Source: Anthoceros angustus (lineage: Eukaryota; Streptophyta; Anthocerotopsida; Anthocerotales; Anthocerotaceae). Taken from it: a stretch of 64,000 nt of DNA. The notes under the pieces are model-generated. The model was given only the letters and a program-made list of their open reading frames with translations, did no database searches and was not told the DNA's origin. This document shows, piece by piece, positions 9,494-18,900 of the stretch (the first letter of the stretch is position 1; the number at the start of each line of letters is the position of its first letter). Both the position numbers and the translations under genes were made by a program. The stretch spans positions 682,001 to 746,000 of the forward strand of contig MU008169.1 of assembly GCA_010909165.1 (NCBI GenBank), read 5' to 3'.

Positions 9494-10912
9494 CTAACGC
9501 TGACGTGACTTGTGTGCGATGCAAAGCCTGTCCACATGCTTCATTACAGCATTGGACTGAAAGAAGTCATCCCCACAATTACTTGGATCACTGACTTCTT
9601 CATCCCTGTTGTCAACAATAGCTCCTGTACCGAAGAGATTGATGGACACCCATTCCTTCGCTACGGCCTTTCGACGATTTTCAATTTCGGTTGTATCGGC
9701 CGCAACTAGATGATACACAATCACCACCTTCTGCTGCCCCCAACGAAAAGCCCTGCTGACCGCTTGACGAGTGACGCTGGGGTTAAACTCTGGCTCTAAC
9801 AGTATGATCCTGGAGGCTGCAGTAAGGTTTACATCTTCCCCACAAGCACAAGCCTTGATAGAGGCCAGAAGAACTCTCGAAGGGTCGTTCTTCGAGTTGA
9901 ATCTCCTTAGGGTGGCTTTCCCATCAGCAATCAGAACTTTGTCTCCCAAGGCCCAGCTCTTGTGCTTTTGGAGGACGCTCTGGATGTATTGCAGAGGTTT
10001 GAACATTTTGCTGAAAATAATAAGCTTTTCTCCTGCCTTGTCACAAAGAGATAGGATCTGCATAACGAAATCAGCTTTCACACCCTTACTTGGATCCAAG
10101 CTTGTTCCGTCGACATCAGGAAACTCAGCTGTGTCCCGGTACTCGTCAGGGGATAGGGACGGATGAACAGTCACTAATGTTGTCCCCGAAGTAAGCTTAA
10201 ACTTGCCACTTTTACCGCTGCACTTTGACTGCACTTTTGCCACCAAGTTCGCTTGCAAAGGCTGCAGCTTCAGATGAACAACAAACTCATATAGTCCTGG
10301 AAGAGACCTCAGCTGATCACCTTCATGCAAGTCTACAAAACAAGTTAGATTCCGCATGTTCAGTATACCCACATCTCTAGCGTTGTGATCTCCAGTCCTC
10401 TTCATAAAAGCAGACTTGGCCTTCCAAAATTTCTTCCTCGCAGCTTCCAATGTGTTTACCATTTCCTGGGTTATCATGCCACTATTGCGCCGGCTGTCAT
10501 TCTCCAGCTCCATCCTCTTTTGCACAAACTCTGGGTCATTGTCCAGGAAGTCTGGCTTCACAAAACTTAGCATCTGGTACAACTCCTTGAAGGTATTCTG
10601 AAATAAAGTTCCACTGAGTATCACCCTGTTCATTGTCTTAACCTTCTTCAAGGCCTGCAGGCTATTGCTTTTCTCAGTGCGTACAAGATGTCCTTCATCC
10701 AGGATTACCAAATCAGGAGTCTTCAGTATGATATCGCGAAGTTCATCATGTTGTGTTCCCTCCTTGAGAATGATCCGGCTAACAATGTTGTAGCCAACCA
10801 TCAGGACACTTTTCTCATCCGTCCATTGATGAAGAATTGCTCTACGAAGGTTTTCCGCATCGCATGTCTCATCGGACTTGTCATATATATTAAGAAGCTT
10901 GATATCCCCCAC
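9494..10912 (-). CDS. SNF2 helicase domain of DRD1/CLASSY type (472-aa open frame)
   Basis: The uninterrupted frame starts just after the damaged ATP-binding segment. Visible motifs are LVILDEGH (Walker B, residues 69-75), RVILSGTLFQN (motif III, 96-106), KLIIFS (start of the second RecA lobe, about 296) and GEDVNLTAASRIILLEPEFN (358-377). Motif VI, RQAVSRAFRWGQQ, lies at 382-394, where SNF2 proteins usually have RAxRIGQ. The DEGH form and the LSGTLFQN context point to the DRD1/CLASSY branch rather than to other SNF2 groups. The protein ends VDRLCIAHKSRQR. The start shown is the first Met of the open frame, not the true protein start. Confidence 0.8.
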   Translation of the reverse strand: MGDIKLLNIYDKSDETCDAENLRRAILHQWTDEKSVLMVGYNIVSRIILKEGTQHDELRDIILKTPDLVILDEGHLVRTEKSNSLQALKKVKTMNRVILSGTLFQNTFKELYQMLSFVKPDFLDNDPEFVQKRMELENDSRRNSGMITQEMVNTLEAARKKFWKAKSAFMKRTGDHNARDVGILNMRNLTCFVDLHEGDQLRSLPGLYEFVVHLKLQPLQANLVAKVQSKCSGKSGKFKLTSGTTLVTVHPSLSPDEYRDTAEFPDVDGTSLDPSKGVKADFVMQILSLCDKAGEKLIIFSKMFKPLQYIQSVLQKHKSWALGDKVLIADGKATLRRFNSKNDPSRVLLASIKACACGEDVNLTAASRIILLEPEFNPSVTRQAVSRAFRWGQQKVVIVYHLVAADTTEIENRRKAVAKEWVSINLFGTGAIVDNRDEEVSDPSNCGDDFFQSNAVMKHVDRLCIAHKSRQR

Positions 10913-11228
10913 TTCCCATCTCTTGAACTCATCCTTCCAAGGTTCACTTTTGGAGCTACAATCAGCACCTTCTTGCGCGGATAGGTAGTGAGCAAGCCTT
11001 CACAAAGGCTATCATCAAGAACTTTCTTCCTGTTCCTGGAGCATGCTGAAAAATACATCCTCCTCTGCCATCCAAAGACTTGACAAGGAATTCAAATCCT
11101 TTCACATGATGTTCCTTCATCTTGGGCATAAAATCAGGAGGAATCTCCACCTTGAGATTCAGAATGGGCATGGCTCTCCGGACCGTGGCGTTGGCGTGCT
11201 GGCCCCAATTCCAACTCCTGTGCAGCAA
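10801..11228 (-). pseudogene. SNF2 ATP-binding segment with altered P-loop
   Basis: The frame at 11228-10962 carries MKEHHVKGFEFLVKSL and GGCIFQHAPGTGRKF, the first helicase motif of DRD1/CLASSY proteins. The usual GTGKT is read here as GTGRK, so both the P-loop lysine and threonine are replaced. The next segment (TTYPRKKVLIVAPK) is in a second frame at 11058-10801, and KDEFKRWEVGDIKLLN continues in a third, joining the 472-aa frame. Two single-base shifts therefore lie within about 130 bases. Confidence 0.7.
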
Positions 11229-12031
11229 GAGGGCCTGCAGAACCTTGATGAGCTTCCCGAGGGAGCTGCGACATTAGCCTGGCTACAGCTCCCTCTGTGC
11301 TGTCATCCTGAGGTACCCAGATTGGCCGACTAGGCTCCAAACGCTCCAAACGCTCCCAAGCACTGTGGCCAAACTGCAAAGCATCATGGAACCTCCAACG
11401 AACGGTAAACTCACTAAGGGCAGTCATATCCGGAGTAGCATGTTCGTGGACCCGGAAAGCGATTCTGTCCAATGAAGGCTCACAACATGATCCGGCTCCA
11501 GAGGACAAGGTTCTGAGCACCCAGGCCGACAGGTCTGCTTGGCGGGTTGATGCAGGTCGGAGGAATACTTTCAGGCCCAAGCAGCTGGGATGAGGTCCTC
11601 CAGCCCGGAGAGGACAAAGGAAGAGGTCCAGCAGGATACTCAAGACTGTGGTGGTCCCGACGTGCCAGCCGAGAGCTCTGAACATGTGAGGTGGAAGTAG
11701 GGGAATCTGAGTCCTTCCCAGGTGCATCCACTCCCACCTGCGGGACACCCACTGAGAGTGTTGGATGCTCCATACGACGACACTGACTCAGTGGAGCTGG
11801 CTGGGATACCTCATCAAGCCTGGGCAGATTGTTTCCACAAGGCGATATCTGGGCAGTATTCGAACAGGAACGTGGCACATGTTCATCATCGAACTGCAGG
11901 ACCTCTGGGCCACGAACAACACTACCAGGCTGCAGGATTCCAAGGCAACTTCCAGAAATGGTCACAGAAGGAGAGTTAAAGAGCCGCAGCCGCTCACACC
12001 CGGCAATTCGGGTGAGTCTCATTTTTTTCAT
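11134..12031 (-). pseudogene. N-terminal region of the SNF2 gene, copy 1
   Basis: Two overlapping frames cover this stretch: 12031-11480, starting MKKMRLTRIAG, and 11748-11134. The second contains DRIAFRVHEHATPD and RWRFHDALQFGHSAWE, and matches modules in the gene fragment at the right end of the window (63984-63262: RVRFDDALQFSRSAQEP). The region is serine- and proline-rich and probably disordered. I recognise no catalytic domain. The link to the helicase rests on position, strand and the paralogous copies. Confidence 0.5.
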
Positions 12032-13288
12032 GAAATCCTCGATACAAGCTTCGTGAGACCTCTTCCGTCCCTGCCTCTCAGAACCTGCTCAAGCAACCGA
12101 GGTCAGCCCCGCTCACCACCGGCCTGAACAAAACCAAATCAACAGGCTGAGAAATGCACGCACCAGTCAATCCTGTTGTGTCCCACACCGCCACGTCCAG
12201 GTCCGGCTGATCGTCTATCTTGCTGGCAGCAGCCCCCTGCATTGCAGGCGCCGGGGTCCAGGCCTGGCCAGCCTGCTGCTGATTCCCGAGCAAGGGCAGG
12301 TGATGACATGAGGAGGAGGAGGACAAATCCATGAGCCCCGTGCAAATACCCCGAGGCTGGCTCCAGGAATGGCAATGCAATCTGGACCCAACCTCCCACA
12401 GATCCCCTCCCTTCCCCTTACCAGACAAGCTCCTCCCTACCCAGCAGAAAACCGACAGCAAGGCAGGAAGAGAGAAAGCACAGCCAAAACGAGGAGACAC
12501 TGGCAGGTACAAAAAAACACCACCCCCGGACCTGGGAGCATAGAATTTGCACAATAGCAGGAAGGATTGCCTTGTGACAAGCAGGGAAAGAAATAAGCAA
12601 CCCACAATCCAGCACACAAGCGGAAGCAAGAAAAACAGACAGGATAAGAAATAAGCAACCCACAATCTGGACAGCACACAAGCGGAAGCAAGAAAACCAA
12701 GCAGGGTAAAAAGCAAGCAACCCACAATCCAGCACACAAGCGGAAGCAAGAAAATGGAGCAGTGAGAGCAACCAGGTGTCCGAGCAGTCACAATCGGCAG
12801 CTCTGGGCAGCAATTACAGCCCAGGCCCGCAGCCTCAGGAGGCACAAGAGGAAGAGCAAGAGCAAGATCAAGGAGCTGCACTGGTGCAACGCAAGAGCAA
12901 TCGAGCGAGCTGGGGGCAGCAGATCTCGAAGGGCAGAAGCAGCAGAAGCAGAGGCCGCCACAGTCGCAGCAGAGAAAGCGCAATGCCAACAACAAGTGAT
13001 GTCCTTGGCGCCGGACTCCTGACACCATGTGGTAAGTTAAAAAGGCCTGGGAAATTCCGGGGTTAAATCCAGCATTGCAGTGCGGCCATTGGATGTCATT
13101 GTCAACACGTGCCAAATAAGCTGGTGTCCTTGGAACGAGCATTGCAACTGATAACTGCTTCCGCTGCTTTAAAGCCTCCTGTTGATGTCTGCCACAGGCA
13201 ACAAGGATGGGAGTCGAGGAGAAGGGAAGAGAAGGGAAGGTTAGCAAGCAACATTGCGAGCTCGGGTGCAGGTTGAGGACTTACGTAC
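12032..13288 (-). other. Introns or 5' untranslated region upstream of SNF2 copy 1
   Basis: No convincing coding sequence is visible on the minus strand. Likely splice signals are a donor at 13288/13287 (exon, then GTACGTAAGT) and TTGTTCAG-type acceptors near 12120. Pyrimidine-rich tracts and a 58-64-bp tandem repeat (12587-12756) fit intron sequence. A long minus-strand open frame (13247-12078) is rich in Cys, Leu and Phe because of the repeat. I do not regard it as a gene. Confidence 0.4.
12587..12756. repeat. Tandem repeat, about 58-64 bp x 3
   Basis: Three units carry AGCAACCCACAATC followed by AGCACACAAGCGGAAGCAAG. They differ by short indels and lie within the presumed 5' intron of the SNF2 gene. 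Confidence 0.8.
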
Positions 13289-13830
13289 CGTGAAAAAAAT
13301 ACCGATGCTTGCCCGCAATCCCAAGGTCGCTCCTTGGATGCAACCCACGCCCTCAATGGAGGCAATTTGGGCCTCATGGCTCAAAGCCGTGACGGAGCTG
13401 ACCTGTTCATCTTGGCAAAGTTTCATGGAGATGGCATCGACCACTTGAAACACAAAACAAGACTTTGCCAGTATGACAATGAAAATGTTGAAGAGCTCCG
13501 TTGGCGTCCATGGAGCCCCGTCGATGCCGTAAAGGAAGAATGCTGTTTCAGGGAACAGTCGGCGTTGGTCACACACTCCAGCACCAGCTTCCTGGCAGCC
13601 TCGGCAGTGTACATGAACATGTCCGGAAAATGATGCCGGACAGCTCCAAGCGGAGAGCCCGGCGGACGACCTGCACACAAATGCGTGGAGGGCAGCCATG
13701 AGAGGAAGCATCAGAGCAGGTGCAAGAAGAGGAGAAGCAGAAGGAAGTGTGAGAGGAGCTGGAGGAGCCAGGTGACTGGACCTGTGTGCTGCCCCGGCAG
13801 CTTGCTCAACGCTCAACAGCATCCCGGCAC
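13289..13830 (-). CDS. Candidate exon, 542 bp, open throughout, unrecognised
   Basis: The exon is bounded by an AG acceptor after a pyrimidine-rich stretch (TTGGGTTGGTGCAG, exon from 13830) and by a consensus donor (CACG|GTACGTAAGT, exon to 13289). It stays open in one frame for about 180 codons. It contains GIDGAPWTPTELFNIFIVI and VDAISMKLCQDEQVSSVTA. A second minus frame (13680-13423) is also open and reads DMFMYTAEAARKLVLECV, so a frameshift is possible. I do not recognise a family. The position suggests a 5' exon of SNF2 copy 1 or the remnant of a neighbouring gene. Copy 2 has the same acceptor (CCAG|GTACCCGGATGCTG near 14590). Confidence 0.35.
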
Positions 13831-13924
13831 CTGCACCAACCCAAAGAACAAGACACAAGGTTGAACACAGAGTTCTACAACACCCAAGCTACAGTTCAGA
13901 GTTTCTATATATAATACATGCAAC

Positions 13925-14600
13925 AGGCTATGGGAGACTGAATGCTCCTGTCCATCTCCTGGCCAGATCTCCCACAATAGCATCTCAAGACATAAAAAGA
14001 GCAAGTTGGTCCCTTAACCACAGCACCGTGCACTCAGCAGCATTACCTTCATCACCACAGACTAACGTTGACGTGACTTTTGTGCGATATAAAGCCTGTC
14101 CACCTGCTTCGTTACAGCATTGGACTGAAAAAAATCATCCCCACAATTACTTGGATCACTGACTTCTTCATCCGTCTTGTCAAGGATGGCTCCTGTACCG
14201 AAGACGCAGATCTTTTGAGGCCCACCTTGCCTACAGCCTTCGACGGTTTTCAATCTTGATTGTGTCGGCCACAACCAGATATACACAACCACCACCTTCT
14301 CCTGTCCCACACGAAAAGCCCTGCTCCCGCTTGAGGAGTAGCGCTTGTTAAACTCTGGCTGCAGCAGTATGATCCTGGAGACTGCAGTAAGGTTTACATC
14401 CTTCTCCACAAGCCTTGATAATCCTTCTCTACAAGCCTTGATGAAGGCCAGAGGAACCCTCCAAGCGTCGTTCTTCAAGTTGAATCTCCTTCCCTTTCCC
14501 ATCAGCGACACTGAGGAGCTGGCTGGAATGCCTCCTCAAGCCCAGGCAGATTGTTTTTCAACGTATATCGAGATGCGCAACAGCATCCGGGTACCTGGAC
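13925..14600 (-). pseudogene. SNF2 gene copy 2, internally deleted
   Basis: The C-terminal frame 14511-14062 matches the end of copy 1: DVNLTAVSRIILLQPEFN, SRAFRVGQEKVVVVY, FGTGAILDKTDEEVSDPSNC, then QKSRQR. Directly upstream (14560-14515) is a piece of the N-terminal region homologous to 11776-11832, and before that the exon start shared with 13830. The ATP-binding and central helicase parts are absent. Copy 2 is therefore an internal-deletion pseudogene in tandem with copy 1. Its 3' untranslated DNA (13930-14061) matches 9330-9493. Confidence 0.75.
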
Positions 14601-14953
14601 AAACACATGCGCACACAATAAGGTTCAACTCAGAGTCACTACAACATACAACCAACCAACAAAAAAGTACAACACGGAGTTGCTCTAACACACCAGGTAA
14701 AAAAAACAAGTTACCACAACATCCCACTACATAATCATTACAAGACGCAAGCTACAACAAGGAGTAGTTGTAATAGAGAGCTTCCCAAACACACAAGCTC
14801 CAACATCATTTCTGGTGGCAAAGTCTCCAACATTGAGTTCTAAAATACAACCTGACTTGCTACAACGCACGAATAAACAACAGTTGCAACAACAACGCAG
14901 AGACTATTACCATACACAGAAGCTACAATACAGAGTTCGCTACAACACAGGCG
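14601..14953. repeat. CTACAACA-rich degenerate array
   Basis: The stretch is dominated by irregular repeats of CTACAACACA with spacers such as AGAGTT and CAAGCT. Similar sequence occurs at 13865-13905, 17280-17807 and 19995-20060. No coding potential is evident. It precedes (on the minus strand) the 5' exon of SNF2 copy 2 and seems to belong to the duplicated unit. Confidence 0.6.
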
Positions 14954-15208
14954 GCCGGAAGTTCTCGCGAAGTGTTTTGGGGTTGCTAGGTGCCGGAAGT
15001 TCGCTACAACACAGGCCGCCGGAAGTTCTCGCGAAGTGTTTTGGGCTTGCTAGGTGCCGGAAGTTCTCGCGAAGTGTTTTGGGGTTGGTAGGTGCCAGAA
15101 GTTCTTGCGAAGTGTTTTGGGGTTGGTAGGTGCCGGAAGTTCTTGCAAAGTGTTTTAGGGTTGGTAGGTGCCAGTGGTTCCCGAAAAGTGTTTTGGGGTT
15201 GGTAGGCG
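14954..15208. repeat. 38-bp minisatellite, about 6 units
   Basis: Units read GCCGGAAGTTCTCGCGAAGT followed by GTTTTGGGGTTGGTAGGT. They start near 14954, 15018, 15056, 15093, 15130 and 15168 and become more divergent to the right. A short insertion with CTACAACACAG separates the first two. A diverged single unit is seen at 20370-20400 (TTTCATGAAGTGTTTTAGAG). Confidence 0.85.
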
Positions 15209-15899
15209 AATGCGAATTTATGTTATAAGGTCGACGGCAGGACAAAGGTTTTTGGTCGGCTATTTTGTAATCGGTATGAGCTAGGACATTTTGTGGACTT
15301 CGGTGTTTCGAAGTCAATGAAACTTTGATTATTTAATGGTAAATAATGACTTTTTTGTTATATGGTTGATGAAACCAATCCTTACCTTGACTAATCAAAT
15401 CTCTCACCTCATGCCTCCATCACTTTAACTTGCCTTTTCACTATTGAAAGTTCTCTATGCAATCTGAATATATTAAGATATTATTATCTATTTATAATTT
15501 AATAATATTTCTCTTTAATTTATCCTGATATATTATATTATCTTCTCAATTACCATTCATGACAAAAAGAATCTAATCCCTACTCAACTTCATAGACAAA
15601 TAGAGTACTTGTAAGAAAAATATCTCACACATCCTTAGAGTAATTTGATAATAATTAGAAAACAAGCTATACCAAACCTGCACCTTTCCAGACACCTTGG
15701 ATCGTATTGGTGGTCCTCCAGCCCCAAAAAACATACATAGACGTAACATTGTGGTCTGGTGGTAGAGTGTTTCAAGTTTCAAGTTTCTTTCATCTCGTGG
15801 TAGAGTGTTTCAAGTTTCTTTCAATAAAGTGTTTCAAGTTTCAAGTTTCTTCCGTCTTTCAAAGTTTAAGGTTTCGATTATAGAGTTGTCTTCTTTCAT
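15209..15899. other. AT-rich DNA with simple and direct repeats, no gene
   Basis: No coding frame is convincing. 15605-15690 recurs at 16839-16925 (CATCCTTAGAGT, then CAAGCTATACCAAAC). 15751-15770 (GTGGTCTGGTGGTAGAGTGT) is the tRNA A-box half of the SINE seen complete at 16976. 15770-15850 is a run of TTTCAAGTTTC repeats. Confidence 0.5.
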
Positions 15900-16235
15900 G
15901 TACCGCACCCAAGGGTGATTCGCTAATTAATTAAAATTAGTAAAAGTTGAAAATCCAAAAATTATTATATTTAAAATGTTGAATAGGTAAAAATTTATGA
16001 ATTTATGATGCCGAAAATAAGGAAACTAGGATTTGTGTGAAAATTAGGGCCTATTTAGGGAGATCTATACATATCCATTAGTTTTATATACCTATATATT
16101 TTAATAAATGTTGAAATTTGATAAAATTATTTTTGTAAATGTTGAAATTTTGAAAAATATAAATATTTATGTTGAACCTTGTTTTTCAAAAATAATTATT
16201 TCGGCATTATCCTGTTGAACCACCCTTGAGGTACT
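15900..16235. mobile_element. MITE-like element (about 340 bp)
   Basis: The ends are imperfect inverted repeats: GTACCGCACCCAAGGGTGAT at the left, and GTACCTCAAGGGTGGTTC as the reverse complement of the right. The interior is very AT-rich with no open frame, as in a miniature inverted-repeat element. I cannot settle a target duplication, so the superfamily is open. Confidence 0.45.
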
Positions 16236-16975
16236 GTGAGTCATTCTAAAATCGGTAGTAGTTTCTTCTTTCAAGTTTCCTTCAATTTTTTTCTTCATTA
16301 TTATAGTTATTTAAGATTTGGCAAGAGTCTTTACTTTAGGCCTCAATGCCTATATTGATGGTTTACATGTGTCGAACAAAATTTGGAGTCATAGTACTTG
16401 CCTTCAACTAATAGATATCTAAATCATGGATATAAATTAGCTAGAGCACTACAAGTTGATAGTGAAGTTTTAAATCCACATTCTTTTCCTAAGCACAAAA
16501 TCAATTTCTCGGCATTGAAGGCTATGCTCCGTTAACATTGTGACAAAGGAACTAGAGACTAGTTTGCTGAGATTCCCGACATATCTTTGAACGAACTATG
16601 TGTTCTCATCTAATTTATTCTGAGCTCATGCTAATGAGGATCATCTAGTGGTGACGTGGGCTTTGTAATTTATACTTAGGCATGATTTAACAAAAATTTA
16701 AGATGCTAGGATCAAGAAAACATTTGGAGTGGGTTGGCTTGAAACCTCGTATTTGCTGCAGGTGCTCCAAGCATATAATGGGTTCTTCAGCATGAAGAAG
16801 GTCAATCCACTTCAAGCTCTTAAAATTTATGAGTCTATCACAACACAAATATCTCATGCATCCTTAGAGTGATTTTGATAATGATTAGAAAGCCAAGCTA
16901 TACCAAACTTGCAGCTTTGAATACAAGTTTTGGGCTATTGTATACACGAAGCCTAAAAAGCATGACTTGGTGGTA
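16236..16975. other. AT-rich intergenic DNA, no gene
   Basis: Nothing recognisable apart from the direct repeat at 16839-16925 (partner 15605-15690). Short frames end within 60 codons. Confidence 0.5.
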
Positions 16976-17045
16976 TTGTTGTGGTCTCGTGGTAGAGTGT
17001 TGCCTTATCACTAGGTGGATGCAAGTCTGATTCCCAGCAAGAGTT
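16976..17045 (+). mobile_element. tRNA-Gly-like SINE head
   Basis: GTGGTCTCGTGGTAGAGTGT matches the A-box half of plant tRNA-Gly (GTGGTCTAGTGGTAGAAT), and GCAAGTCTGATTCCC about 40 bases on sits where the B box (GGTTCGATTCC) belongs. The stem ends do not pair, so it is not a working tRNA gene. The A-box part recurs at 15751-15770. A tRNA-derived SINE is the best reading. Confidence 0.5.
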
Positions 17046-17116
17046 GTTCGCGTTCATGAAGTAGAAAATATTTTACATTTTATCTAAGATAATCAATCTG
17101 GTGTGCTCTGAACGGC

Positions 17117-17190
17117 TGCCAGTTCATAGCTGCTATAATACATGCAACAAACTATGGGAGATCAATGCTCTTTATCACTTGTACCTCATA
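17117..17190 (-). pseudogene. 3'-flank remnant of a third SNF2 gene copy
   Basis: ATAATACATGCAACAAACTA and the following TGGGAGATCAATGCTC match 13910-13945, the sequence downstream of copy 2 (ATACATGCAACAGGCTATGG). No helicase sequence lies next to it. A CTACAACA array follows, as at the other copies. It appears to be what is left of a third unit. Confidence 0.45.
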
Positions 17191-17279
17191 ATGCTCATAC
17201 AACATGCCCCACTAAAACTCCAAATTTCATAATGCTTATCACGCACTTAGTTATGTTATGCCTCCTCAAATGTGTTATA

Positions 17280-17807
17280 TGCTATAACACACTAGCTGGC
17301 ACACAGTAGTTCAAACTCAAGTTCAAAGAGAGTTGTAAATTATATTGTAATACAATTACTATAACAACTATTGTAAAACAATTACTTTAATACACAATCT
17401 ACAAAACAATTACTACAACACACAACCTATGTCACAGGATTTCTACATTATACACAAGCTTGCTACAACACACAGTCATGTAGGATAGATCCGCTAAAGA
17501 CACCCAACTTGTTACAACGCAAAGTCTTCACAACACATGGTCAATACGATACAACATGGATTCATTACCACAAATTAAGATTGGCTACAACATAGAGGCC
17601 ATAACTGAGAGTAGGGCGTGGCCACAACATAGATCCACTAAAACACCCAACATGTTACAAGACAAAGTCTTCAGTGTAGCGTAGATCTCTAAAACACCCA
17701 ACTTGTTACAACACAAAGAAGTTGAGAGTGGCCACAACATATATACGCTAAAAACCCATCGTGTTATAACACAAAGTCTTCGAAGAGTCAAATACCGCAT
17801 GGCATCT
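17280..17807. repeat. CTACAACA-rich array, left of E1
   Basis: Degenerate repeats of the CTACAACACA(A/C) type, with longer units such as ACAACATAGAGGCCATAACT (17587), continue beyond E1 at 19995 (ACAACATAGAGCCTATAACT). E1 is thus inserted within this array. A minus-strand frame across it (17815-17585) is a by-product of the repeat. Confidence 0.6.
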
Positions 17808-17810
17808 TTA

Positions 17811-17840
17811 AACACGATATCTTTCGAAGGGGGTGAATAT
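17811..17840 (+). repeat. E1 left terminal inverted repeat
   Basis: It begins AACACGATATCTTTCGAAGG and continues GGGTGAATAT. It is the exact inverse of 19962-19991. Confidence 0.9.
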
Positions 17841-18108
17841 CCGAACCCCCTTCTGCGACATCAAACCCTCTTAGCACATTCCACGGTCCGAAATATGCGT
17901 TTTGCCTCGTTTTCAAGAAAGGTCGACCGTTTTCCAACGAGTAGTTATCATGAAAACCCGTTTCCAACACACAAAGACAACAAATCAAGGAAGGCGCCGG
18001 TAGGCGTCGCTTTGAGGAAGAGGGAAAATGAGATCATCAATTGCCTCACTACGGGTCCAAAAGTTATTACGAACAGGAAGAAGCACATCTAGGTGCCTAA
18101 CCGTAAAC

Positions 18109-18360
18109 CTACTCTCGACTAACTTGTGACTCATCGGGTGCTAGAGCGGACTCGAATCCATCACGATGACCAAATTTGAATCGCTCCGTTCCGTTCATCA
18201 AAGCTATCGTTCTCAAAGCCCTTGAGTCTTCGTTCGGTCCTCCCGGTTTTGGTCTTGACCGGCGAGCATTCAAAGAAACCACTGCGCTTTCAAAGAGTCC
18301 TTCTCGTTGATACACACCTCCTTTGCCCAGTGCAAGCCTCTCGTGGGCCTCTAATGTCAA
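18109..18360 (-). pseudogene. E1 remnant of the methyltransferase gene 3' end
   Basis: The minus-strand piece has GKGGVYQRE and the DNA around 18280-18330 (TCTCGTTGATACACACCTCC) matches 32740-32765 of E3 (TCTCGCTAATACATACCTC). In E3 this lies in the last part of the ParB-methyltransferase gene. No catalytic part remains here. Confidence 0.5.
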
Positions 18361-18494
18361 TTCTTAAGACCGCAAAACCTCATACCCATGGATCCGTTGT
18401 GGAATATATCGCACACCTCAAGTCGGCCTCAATAGAGGGCATGCTAGCGCCCTTAAATGGCCGTGCCCATGCGCCCATAAAATCAACAAGAAGT

Positions 18495-18585
18495 TTTTCA
18501 TGCCTCTACAGACTCGAACCCATGACCTATTCATGCTCATTGTTTCCAAACCACTTGAGTAACTATCCTAGTGAACACATTAGAA
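18495..18585 (-). mobile_element. tRNA-derived SINE-like sequence in E1
   Basis: On the minus strand TAGTTACTCAAGTGGTTTGG sits where an A box belongs and GGGTTCGAGTC, about 30 bases on, is a strong B box. The spacing fits a tRNA. No acceptor stem is visible, so a tRNA-derived SINE or an old tRNA pseudogene is likely. Confidence 0.45.
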
Positions 18586-18619
18586 GCACTAATTATTTAT
18601 TTTATCAATGGCAGCCCAT

Positions 18620-18735
18620 GTACAAGGCTGGGAAGGCGCCCGGCCGCGCCCATGTACAACTTGTTGGGGAAGGGCGCCGGCCGGCCGCGCCCATGTACAA
18701 GGCTTGTTGGGAAGGCGGCCGGCGCCATGTCTTGT
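18620..18735. repeat. GC-palindrome cluster in E1
   Basis: Three copies of CCCATGTACAA(G/C) alternate with GC blocks holding GGCGCC, CGGCCG, GGCCGGCC and GCCGGC. The surrounding DNA is much less GC-rich. Similar clusters occur in E3 (33690-33960, 35195-35350, 38520-38550, 40450-40475, 40857-40882). Confidence 0.7.
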
Positions 18736-18900
18736 TGAAACTCCTCTCATGGTTGCCATGGTTGCACATTTTCAAAAACACCTATGGACCTATTTTCATT
18801 CATTCATTCGTCTTGTACTATGTGCACTTTGTTCTCGAAGAATATATGGGCATGTTCGGTACCAGCGTGAAGCATAGCATTACTTTGAGATCGTGAAATA

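Larger units (their letters stand above)
9494..12031 (-). pseudogene. DRD1/CLASSY-like SNF2 gene, copy 1 (frameshifted)
   Basis: The whole gene reads right to left: a disordered N-terminus from a candidate ATG at 12031 (MKKMRLTRIAGCERLRLF), the ATP-binding part at 11228-10913, and a long intact C-terminal frame 10912-9494. DRD1/CLASSY proteins are nuclear SNF2 helicases that help recruit Pol IV or Pol V in RNA-directed DNA methylation. At least three frame changes lie between 11250 and 10900 and the Walker A motif is altered. I therefore call a pseudogene, although sequencing error could explain some shifts. The 3' untranslated part (9330-9493) recurs after copy 2 (13930-14061). Confidence 0.75.

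Noticed and set aside
13005-13040. Primer-site-like TGGTGTCAGGAGT after TTACCACA on the minus strand
   Set aside because: No LTR pair or retroelement domain nearby; probably part of the SNF2 5' region.
12078-13247. 389-codon minus-strand open frame
   Set aside because: Composition (Cys, Leu, Phe runs) follows from the tandem repeat and pyrimidine tracts; predicted splice signals lie inside it.
14601-17807. CTACAACA and 38-bp repeats as a possible CRISPR array
   Set aside because: Units are contiguous or irregular with no uniform unique spacers, in a eukaryotic context without cas genes.
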